A stretch of 24,206 bases of DNA from Fibrobacter sp. UBA4373 (lineage in GTDB: Bacteria; Fibrobacterota; Fibrobacteria; Fibrobacterales; Fibrobacteraceae). The notes beneath the pieces are model-generated. The model saw only the letters and a list, made by a program, of their open reading frames with translations, was not told the DNA's origin and did not search any database. Shown here in pieces: positions 8,977-14,786 of this stretch; within the stretch, counting starts at the first letter, position 1, and every line of letters begins with the position of its first letter. Position numbers and translations under genes: made by a program. The DNA is taken from positions 8,060-32,265 of the forward strand of contig DGSB01000072.1 of assembly GCA_002390045.1 (NCBI GenBank), in the 5' to 3' direction.

Positions 8977-9717
8977 ATGAAAAAATTGATTGCTATCGGT
9001 CTTTGTGCTGCTTTCCTCGCCGGATGTGATTGCGTCGGCGGAGGCGCTGGTAAGACTGCTTTGGTCACGGAAAAGGATAACTATAGTTACGCTATCGGTG
9101 CAAACTTCGGTATGCAGGCTCATGGTCAGCTCGTGGCACGTGATTCCATCGACTTGGATCTTGACGCCTTTTTCCAGGGCTTTAAGGATCGCTATTTCCA
9201 GGATAGCACCAAGTATCTGTTGAACGATTCCGCCGTGCTCGCTGTTTTGAATGACTTCTCCCAGAAGTTGCAGCAGAAGAAAATTTCGAAGGATAGCGCG
9301 ATCGCAGCCAAGAACTTGGCCGATCAGGAAGCTTTCCTCGCCAAGAACAAGACTGCCGAAGGTGTCATCACTACCGAAAGCGGTCTCCAGTACAAGGTGA
9401 TTACCGAAGGCAAGGGTGAAGTCCCGACCGATTCTTCCATCGTGACCGTGCATTATGCGGGCAAGCTCTTGGACGGTAAGGAATTCGACAGCTCCATCAA
9501 GCGTGGCCAGCCGGCAGAATTCCCGGTCAAGGCTGTGATTCCGGGCTGGACCGAACTTCTGAAGACGATGAAGGTCGGCGGCAAGGTGGAAGCTTGGATT
9601 CCGAGCAACCTCGCTTATGGTCCGAACGGTCGTCAGCCGCTGATTCCGGGCAACAGCCTCCTCGTTTTTGAAGTGGAATTGCTCGGGGTGAAGGCTCCGG
9701 CAGCTCCGGCGAAGTAA
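8977..9717 (+). CDS. FKBP-type peptidyl-prolyl isomerase lipoprotein
   Basis: This enzyme speeds cis-trans isomerisation of Xaa-Pro bonds and helps fold envelope proteins. I chose the ATG at 8977 (246 residues) over an upstream in-frame ATG at 8908. It is followed directly by a signal peptide, MKKLIAIGLCAAFLAGC, with lipobox LAGC and lipidated Cys17, and AAAGGA lies 8 bases upstream. The N-terminal domain (about 32-135) is the helical dimerisation region of Mip/FkpA-type proteins. The FKBP domain (about 155-239) has VTVHYAGKLLDGKEFDSS, VIPGW and IPSNLAYG, with conserved active-site aromatic residues. The C-terminus is a short Ala/Pro tail. It is likely anchored to the outer or inner membrane, facing the periplasm. 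A strong terminator follows, with an M23 peptidase gene directly after. Confidence 0.92.
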   Translation: MKKLIAIGLCAAFLAGCDCVGGGAGKTALVTEKDNYSYAIGANFGMQAHGQLVARDSIDLDLDAFFQGFKDRYFQDSTKYLLNDSAVLAVLNDFSQKLQQKKISKDSAIAAKNLADQEAFLAKNKTAEGVITTESGLQYKVITEGKGEVPTDSSIVTVHYAGKLLDGKEFDSSIKRGQPAEFPVKAVIPGWTELLKTMKVGGKVEAWIPSNLAYGPNGRQPLIPGNSLLVFEVELLGVKAPAAPAK

Positions 9718-9731
9718 TTCTTACGAATTTC

Positions 9732-9767
9732 AAAAGTCCCGCTGATCAAGCGGGCTTTTTTATTTTT
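9732..9767 (+). terminator. Rho-independent terminator after the FKBP gene
   Basis: CCCGCT (9738-9743) pairs with AGCGGG (9749-9754) around the loop GATCA. The flanking AAAAG and CTTTT extend the stem with one bulged base, and T-runs follow (9756-9761 and 9763-9767). The T-tract ends at the ribosome site of the next gene (GGA, 9768-9770). Confidence 0.85.
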
Positions 9768-9775
9768 GGAATACC

Positions 9776-11101
9776 ATGAAAAGAAGCTTGTTGTTTTGGC
9801 TGGGAGTGGCCGCTCTCTTTTGCACGGCGTGCTTTGAATCGGGAAAAATCGAAGCGCTAGACGAAAAGATTGTTTCGCTGAATCAAGATTTGGCGTCGGT
9901 CGAAAACTCCCTTGCGGAATATCAAAAAAATCGTTTGCAATCGTGGACGGTTTTGATGGATACGGTGCAAAAAAATGAGGGCTACTACCAGGTCCTTGAA
10001 CGCTTGGGCGTAAAAAGGAGCGACCGTGGCGCAATCGTCCTCGCGATTCAAGACAGTGTGGAATTGTCCAATTTAAGGGTCGGACAAAAATTCCACGTGG
10101 CCAAGGATTCGAATGGAGATGTTCAGGTTTTCCGCTTTTCGCCGAACCCTTCGATTGTCCACTTGCTTTTCAAGAATTCCCAAACGAACCAATTTGAATA
10201 CAAGCTTGTCCAAAAGCCTCTCACCGTCAAACGCTCCATTTTTGAAGGTCATCTTGTGCAAGGGGGAACTTTGCACGGAACGCTCCTTTCCGTCGGAATC
10301 CCTGCCAGAATGTCGGGAGTTGTCGCGGGCGTTTTGCAGTGCAAAATCCCGTTTTCGAGTGTTCAGCCCGGAGACCGCTTCCGGATCATGCTCGAAGAAT
10401 CCTTTTATAAAGACAGCATCTGGATTTCGGGCAAGGTCATTTATGCGGAATTTGAGGGCCGGGTCGTGGGGCATCACGAAGCCTTCCTTTACAACGACCT
10501 GGATCCAAAGAGCACTTACAACGCCCATTATACGGAAAATGGGGAAGCCCTGATCTTTGACGGCCTCCGTTATCCGCTCGACCGCTTGCACATCACAAGC
10601 CCGTTCGGCGTTCGCATTCACCCGGTAACGGGAGCCCGTAAAATGCATTCCGGGATTGACTATGGCAGTCCCAAAGGTTCCCCGGTTTATGCGGTGGCAA
10701 AGGGCAAAGTGGTCGTTTCCGATTATGACCAGTACAGCGGAAATAAAATTGCCATTCGCCATGCGGATAATTCGACGAGCTACTACATGCATTTGAGTTC
10801 CCGCGGTGTCGGCGTCGGGGCGCAGGTGACAGGTGGTCAGGTCATTGGACGTGTGGGCAGTACTGGCCGCAGCACGGGACCGCACTTGCATTTAGGATTT
10901 AAAAATGCCCAAGGTCAGTGGATCAATCCAAGATCCAAGACGATGATCGCAACGCCCAAGCTTCAAGGGGAACGCATGGCGCGTTTGACGCAGCAAATTG
11001 TGGGCATTCGCGAAAGCCTGCGTGAACTCGAAGAAGTGGAGCCGGTGCAAATCGAAGGCTCCACGGTTAAGGTCAAGCAGAAAGTCCTTTCCCGCTCGTG
11101 A
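9776..11101 (+). CDS. M23-family peptidoglycan endopeptidase, probable lipoprotein
   Basis: The 441-residue protein has a C-terminal LytM/M23 domain (about 272-388). The zinc ligands are visible: His291 and Asp295 in HSGIDYG, and His372 in HLHLGF, with His339 (MHL) and His370 as catalytic helpers. Such enzymes cut peptide cross-links of peptidoglycan or activate amidases. The N-terminus is a signal peptide with Cys19 in LFCTAC; the lipobox is imperfect because Cys, not Leu, is at -3, so lipidation is likely but not certain. A short coiled coil follows (about 25-50). The middle part (60-250) resembles the non-catalytic region of MepM-like proteins (SVQPGDRF). A C-terminal extension (390-441) is charged and helical. 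Its GGA ribosome site touches the upstream terminator, so no separate promoter is evident, and its stop abuts that of the convergent S41 gene. Confidence 0.9.
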   Translation: MKRSLLFWLGVAALFCTACFESGKIEALDEKIVSLNQDLASVENSLAEYQKNRLQSWTVLMDTVQKNEGYYQVLERLGVKRSDRGAIVLAIQDSVELSNLRVGQKFHVAKDSNGDVQVFRFSPNPSIVHLLFKNSQTNQFEYKLVQKPLTVKRSIFEGHLVQGGTLHGTLLSVGIPARMSGVVAGVLQCKIPFSSVQPGDRFRIMLEESFYKDSIWISGKVIYAEFEGRVVGHHEAFLYNDLDPKSTYNAHYTENGEALIFDGLRYPLDRLHITSPFGVRIHPVTGARKMHSGIDYGSPKGSPVYAVAKGKVVVSDYDQYSGNKIAIRHADNSTSYYMHLSSRGVGVGAQVTGGQVIGRVGSTGRSTGPHLHLGFKNAQGQWINPRSKTMIATPKLQGERMARLTQQIVGIRESLRELEEVEPVQIEGSTVKVKQKVLSRS

Positions 11102-12454
11102 TTAAGGAACAAAATCGGTAATTGCAAGACCTTTTAAGGATTCCATCAGCTCTTCTTCGGAGAAGATGCTTGCCGATCTTTTATACAGATTTTTGGGCGT
11201 TGTCCAGTAGGGCTGGACTTCGCTACTGTAACCGGCGGTCCGCTGAAAGGTACCGCTTTGGGCGAGTTCCACCGCTTTTTCAATGGCTTCAAGGCTATCA
11301 GGAATGTAAAAGTCCGGAGAAAATCCCAAAGTGTGGTAACTGTTTCCATTTTTGTCGAAGTACAGGGAACTGGTGATGCCGCAAATGCCTTTACTGCTTG
11401 TCGTCGCATAAATCTGTCCGATCGCTTTGCCGAAACTGTTCGTGCCGACGATGGGAGACTTTAAGTTCTCGGTCACGGCGGCGGCAAAAAGTTCGGTACA
11501 GCTTGCGCTGTTGGAATCCAACATCAAAACGTAGTAGCGCCCGCTACCGATACCGTCTCTGTCCGTGCGATAGATAGTAACGGCTGGGTTTGTCTTATTG
11601 CTTGGATTCCAATCTTCTTCGTAAATCAAGGTGTCGTTTTTGGAAAGCAGGGATGCCGCCATGTAGGTGCAAAGATTGACATAGCCGCCTCCGTTTCCGC
11701 GCAAGTCCAAAATAGTCGCCTTCGCTCCCTGGGTTTCTTCGAGGGCGCTGTCGAATTCGTACGCGGTTCCGCTATCGCTGTAGCCGTTTGTGACGCGGGT
11801 AAACTGCGTAATTCGAATCAAGGGAATTCCACCGACGGTATCGACATACACGGTCGGGAGGTTTAACGGGACGCGTGTCATGGAAACTTGATAGGTGGAA
11901 TTGTTGCGGGCAAATGTAAACTGGAACGAATCGGTGGAACTGACGGATGCGATGTAATCGTTGAACTCGCTCAACGTGGCAAAAGAATGGCCATCGACAG
12001 CGGAAAGCGTATCGCGACGTTGAATGCCGGCGGACTTTGCTGGACCTTCCTTGTAAACGTACTTGACGGAAAGGCTTGAATCCAGTTCCATTCCGAAGGA
12101 TTTATCGTCGACGTCGGATTCGTTCAACGCGCTGTTCACCTGTTCGAACAGGGCGCTTGGAAAGTATCGGGTCAGCTTGTCGCTTACCGTATAGAACATG
12201 CCAAGAACATCGGCGACGTCCGCATATTTATCGGAAATGTAGACTTTGTACGGGGAGTCTACATAAGAACTGAGCGGTGACAGCTCTTGGTCTGCGAGGT
12301 AATAGTATTCGGTGAGGTACTTGTAGGTTTCCTTCAGTTCGGAGCTTGCCCCCGAAGAATCTTCTGTCGAAGACAGCGTATCGGTAGAGCAACCTAAAAA
12401 ATACGCCGCGGTGGCGGCGCAAAAGACAACGGGTGAAAGTTTTTTTAACAGCAT
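11102..12454 (-). CDS. S41-family (C-terminal processing) peptidase, PDZ, lipoprotein
   Basis: The 450-residue product is a serine protease of the CtpA/Tsp type, likely acting in the periplasm on misfolded or tagged proteins. A signal peptide ends at Cys22 (YFLGC; Phe at -3 is unusual for a lipobox), followed by a Ser/Thr-rich linker. A helical region (about 38-115) precedes a PDZ-like domain (about 118-195, FGMELD ... AGIQRRDTLSAVDG). The protease domain has LDLRGNGGG (249-257), the nucleophile Ser318 in NSASCTE and Lys343 in SFGKAIG, the expected 25 residues apart. No obvious defect is seen. The gene starts 3 bases after the LRR gene stop, so it is translated with it. Its stop directly abuts the convergent M23 gene stop with no terminator. 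The natural substrate is unknown. Confidence 0.9.
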   Translation of the reverse strand: MLLKKLSPVVFCAATAAYFLGCSTDTLSSTEDSSGASSELKETYKYLTEYYYLADQELSPLSSYVDSPYKVYISDKYADVADVLGMFYTVSDKLTRYFPSALFEQVNSALNESDVDDKSFGMELDSSLSVKYVYKEGPAKSAGIQRRDTLSAVDGHSFATLSEFNDYIASVSSTDSFQFTFARNNSTYQVSMTRVPLNLPTVYVDTVGGIPLIRITQFTRVTNGYSDSGTAYEFDSALEETQGAKATILDLRGNGGGYVNLCTYMAASLLSKNDTLIYEEDWNPSNKTNPAVTIYRTDRDGIGSGRYYVLMLDSNSASCTELFAAAVTENLKSPIVGTNSFGKAIGQIYATTSSKGICGITSSLYFDKNGNSYHTLGFSPDFYIPDSLEAIEKAVELAQSGTFQRTAGYSSEVQPYWTTPKNLYKRSASIFSEEELMESLKGLAITDFVP

Positions 12455-12457
12455 GGC

Positions 12458-13210
12458 TTACGAATCGATTTGAAGTCCCTGCTTGGCGACTAAAGCCTTG
12501 GGCAAGGAACCGGAAAGTGGGTTGTTCACGAGGGAAAGCGATTTCAGGGAGTCGCATTCGGCAAGATCTTCCGGAATGGAGTCCAGTTCGTTTTCATCGA
12601 GGACCAGCTCGTGGAGCTTCTTCAAGTTGCCAAGAGAGGTCGGGATGGAAACGAGGTTGTTTCCGGAGACCATCAGCACTTCGAGATTTTCCAGGTTGCC
12701 GAGGCTTGCCGGGAGGGTAGAAAGCTCGTTGTTGTCGAGATAGAGCTTTTCGAGAGCCTTCATGTCGCCGATGGATTCCGGAATCTTGGTCAGCATGTTG
12801 TCGTGCAGGGAAAGCTTTTCGACTTCGGTCCAGTTTCCGATCGTATCTGGAAGGTCCAAAAGCTGGTTGCGGGCGATATTCACCTTTTTCAGAAGGGTGA
12901 GCTTGCCGAGAGCCTTCGGAATTTCGGAAAGGCTGTTATAACCGAGGTACAGGTTTTCGAGCTTGGAAAGCTCTGCAACGGTTTCCGGCAGCTCCATCAG
13001 GTCGTTTTCGCTGACGGAAAGGCTCTTCAAATTTTTGAGTTTGCCGATTTCGTCGGGAAGTTCTACGAGCAAGTTCTGATCGAGGACGAGTTCTTCCAAG
13101 TCTTCGAGCTCGAACAATTGCTGCGGGAGCAGACGCAGGTGCATGTCTGACAAATCCAACTTCTTCGCCTTTTCAGCTTTCGCTTTTGCAATTACTTCGA
13201 GTATGTTCAT
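12458..13210 (-). CDS. Leucine-rich repeat protein, cytoplasmic
   Basis: The 250-residue product is almost wholly leucine-rich repeats of 23 residues. About nine repeats run from residue 17 to 235, with a consensus like LxxLPxSIGxLxxLExLxLxxN. This is the Ras-suppressor/PIRL-like (SHOC2-type) bacterial pattern. Residues 1-16 are a helical cap without signal peptide or membrane segment, so the protein should stay in the cytoplasm. LRR domains bind other proteins; the partner here is unknown. GGAG lies 8 bases before the ATG on the minus strand. Its stop is 3 bases from the S41 protease start, an unusual pairing because the two products should be in different compartments. A short unrelated C-terminus (KALVAKQGLQIDS) closes the repeat. 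Confidence 0.88.
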   Translation of the reverse strand: MNILEVIAKAKAEKAKKLDLSDMHLRLLPQQLFELEDLEELVLDQNLLVELPDEIGKLKNLKSLSVSENDLMELPETVAELSKLENLYLGYNSLSEIPKALGKLTLLKKVNIARNQLLDLPDTIGNWTEVEKLSLHDNMLTKIPESIGDMKALEKLYLDNNELSTLPASLGNLENLEVLMVSGNNLVSIPTSLGNLKKLHELVLDENELDSIPEDLAECDSLKSLSLVNNPLSGSLPKALVAKQGLQIDS

Positions 13211-13340
13211 AAATTCAACTCCATTTTTTTAGAATGATAGCATTTTTGGAAAAAATCAAAGGTCAAATCGGCGAAAAGTTTGATAATGAGCTTGGGAATG
13301 TTAGTCCAATTTGGAATGAATGGGTGTTGTTTGGAGGATT

Positions 13341-14417
13341 TTACGGAAACAAAGGCACGATTTCTCCGAATTGGGGTGCGCGGAAGCTCGAATCCGGAAT
13401 GCCGAGTTCTTTTCTTGCTCGTGCTAGGTCTTTGGGTGGGTCTTCTAAACGGTCGTAAACCATGCTGAATGTTCCCCAGTGCATGGCGAGGCTTTGTCTG
13501 GAATTCACCAACAAGTGCAATTGGGCGGCTTGTCGCGGGCTCACGTGGACGCGGGTATAGCGAGAAGGCTTGTAACTGCCGATCGGTAAAAAGGAGACGT
13601 CGATCGGGGCGAACTTTTGGGCGATCGCTTTGTAATAGGAACCGTCTCCCATGGCGATATCCCCGGCGAACCAAAGCTTTTTTTCGCCAAATTCGATAAT
13701 CCAGCCGCCCCAAAGGGTTGAATTTCGGCTAGACGCGAAAGCACCCCGCCGACTAGTGTGGTGTGCTGGGACAAATGTCAGGTGGACTTTTTGGACAGTC
13801 GCTTCTTCCCACCAGTCGAGTTCAAGGATCTGGGATTTGGGAATTCCCCAATTTTCGAGAATTTCTGCGATTTTTAAGGGAACTGCATAAATGCAATGGG
13901 GCCATTTTTTGTGGATGTCCTTGATGCTTCCTCGGTCTAGATGGTCATAATGGTCGTGGCTAATCAGGACAAGATCGACTCTGGGCAAAGAATCCAGGTC
14001 GCGGCCGGGAGGGGTTCCCCGTTTTGGACCAAAAAGGAATTGGACGGGGGAAGCTCTGTCGCTAAAAATCGGGTCGGCGAGGATGCCGAAATCCTTCAGC
14101 TTGATGTAATAAGTGGCGTGGCCGATCCATGTGGCGGTACTTGCGCTAGAATCTTCCCAAAGGTTTTCGTTTCCACGCACGATCGGGAGGCGGTACATTT
14201 TGGTTCTGTAAGTGGGAACAAGGGAATCCGCTTCCATGGTATCGCGGATCGGGGCGACGGAAGTGTCGGTATTTCGGAAATGCCCGTCTGGAAGGTGGTG
14301 TAAGGGTAAAGGCTTTTGTGCGAGGAGTTCTTCGCTACTGTTTCTGCTACAAGAAACGGCACTTGCGATAACGCAAAGTGCCGCCAGGAGTCCAGAAATC
14401 AATCGCAAAGATTTCAT
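13341..14417 (-). CDS. Metallo-beta-lactamase-fold hydrolase, lipoprotein (NAPE-PLD/RomA-like)
   Basis: The 358-residue protein has the metallo-hydrolase motif HDHYDHLD (His154, His156, Asp158, His159). Further metal ligands are likely His219 or His220 (PAHH), Asp253 (AGD) and His313 (MHWGTF). The set TWIGHATYYIK ... ILADPIFSDRASP ... HTSRRG is typical of the N-acyl-phosphatidylethanolamine phospholipase D-like/RomA/UlaG group. These enzymes cleave phosphodiester or lactone bonds; the substrate here is not known. A phospholipid is attractive because the protein has a signal peptide ending at Cys23 (SAVSC) and should be membrane anchored. The LRR gene begins 130 bases downstream on the same strand. 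A perfect TATAAT (minus strand, 14426-14431) lies only 8 bases before the ATG. Confidence 0.88.
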   Translation of the reverse strand: MKSLRLISGLLAALCVIASAVSCSRNSSEELLAQKPLPLHHLPDGHFRNTDTSVAPIRDTMEADSLVPTYRTKMYRLPIVRGNENLWEDSSASTATWIGHATYYIKLKDFGILADPIFSDRASPVQFLFGPKRGTPPGRDLDSLPRVDLVLISHDHYDHLDRGSIKDIHKKWPHCIYAVPLKIAEILENWGIPKSQILELDWWEEATVQKVHLTFVPAHHTSRRGAFASSRNSTLWGGWIIEFGEKKLWFAGDIAMGDGSYYKAIAQKFAPIDVSFLPIGSYKPSRYTRVHVSPRQAAQLHLLVNSRQSLAMHWGTFSMVYDRLEDPPKDLARARKELGIPDSSFRAPQFGEIVPLFP

Positions 14418-14425
14418 ATTGTTAA

Positions 14426-14453
14426 ATTATAAAGAAGTTTCCGGATCCCCCAA
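14426..14453 (-). promoter_or_regulatory. Candidate promoter of the lipoprotein hydrolase gene
   Basis: On the minus strand TTGGGG (14448-14453) and TATAAT (14426-14431) are separated by 16 bases. The -10 is perfect; the -35 matches three of six. Transcription would start near 14419, almost at the ATG (14417), giving a leaderless or nearly leaderless mRNA. In keeping with that, no ribosome site is visible. Confidence 0.35.
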
Positions 14454-14596
14454 ATTTTTTGCCTCCTTTCAGCGGGTAAAAAGCCCTTTTGGTCGCCCAA
14501 AAACTTTTTTTCGTCATTTTTGCGACAAATAAAGAAATTTTTTTTTGACGATATTTGTCTTTTTTTAAGGGATGGATTTTCTATTTTTTAGGCGTG

Positions 14597-14722
14597 ATGT
14601 TAGAGTTCACTCTATGTATGCCGAGTTCCCAGAAGGAGGTTCGGCGTGTACCGGGAGTTGAAAAAACAGAAGTAAAAATTTTGAAACAAAGTTTTTTGGT
14701 GGAAAATCTCGAAAAGAAGTAA
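14597..14722 (+). CDS. Possible 41-residue ORF with a resemblance to HMA domains
   Basis: An ATG at 14597 opens a 41-codon ORF. Its middle reads KEVRRVPGVEKTEVKIL, which resembles the helix-strand part of heavy-metal-associated (HMA) domains, where VxGVxxxxV is common. The Cys-x-x-Cys metal site is missing: the region before the motif is short and reads LCMPSSQ. It could be a decayed gene fragment or chance. The ribosome site is weak (AGG 4 bases upstream). A second in-frame ATG is at 14618. Its codons favour AAA, unlike the AIPR gene. Confidence 0.22.
   Translation: MLEFTLCMPSSQKEVRRVPGVEKTEVKILKQSFLVENLEKK
14620..14645 (+). promoter_or_regulatory. Leader hairpin enclosing a consensus Shine-Dalgarno sequence
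   Basis: GCCGA (14620-14624) pairs with TCGGC (14641-14645). Inside, TCC (14627-14629) can pair with GGA (14635-14637). The loop side carries AAGGAGGT (14633-14640), the strongest ribosome-binding sequence in the window, placed 5-6 bases before a GTG that opens a nine-codon ORF. A stem over such a site suggests translational control in the leader of the AIPR gene. Sequence evidence only. Confidence 0.3.
14646..14675 (+). CDS. Possible nine-residue leader peptide
   Basis: GTG at 14646 opens a nine-codon frame ending in TAA (14673-14675); the peptide would be MYRELKKQK. It is too short to judge by composition. The only reason to list it is the perfect AAGGAGGT at the right distance upstream, in the leader of the AIPR gene. 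It overlaps the 41-codon ORF in another frame, so at most one of them is likely to be real. Confidence 0.25.
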   Translation: MYRELKKQK

Positions 14723-14740
14723 TATTTTAATTATCTATGT

Positions 14741-14770
14741 ATATGGATATCAGAAACTCCATATCAGGAG
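14741..14770 (+). promoter_or_regulatory. Inverted repeat just upstream of the AIPR start
   Basis: ATATGGA (14741-14747) and TCCATAT (14758-14764) form a perfect 7-base inverted repeat with a 10-base spacer. ATATCAG also occurs twice as a direct repeat (14747-14753 and 14761-14767). An alternative short stem, CTCC (14757-14760) with GGAG (14767-14770), excludes the first. The block ends 5 bases before the AGAGGA ribosome site (14776-14781). It could be an operator or an RNA switch. Confidence 0.35.
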
Positions 14771-14786
14771 CTATTAGAGGAATAAA

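Larger units (their letters stand above)
14418..14786. other. Long AT-rich intergenic region upstream of the AIPR gene
   Basis: This 369-base gap separates two divergent genes. The left end holds the putative hydrolase promoter. The middle (about 14520-14590) is T-rich and holds TTGACG (14545-14550), a possible -35 without a convincing -10. From 14590 to 14725 the sequence is less AT-rich and carries two overlapping short ORFs and a hairpin (14620-14645). The right end has an inverted repeat (14741-14764) just before the AIPR ribosome site. I see no tRNA, no known riboswitch and no terminator. Confidence 0.6.

Noticed and set aside
13234..13458. 74-codon plus-strand ORF between the LRR and metallo-hydrolase genes
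   Set aside because: Its first third lies in the gap and looks protein-like, but the rest is antisense to the hydrolase and there is no ribosome site before the ATG.
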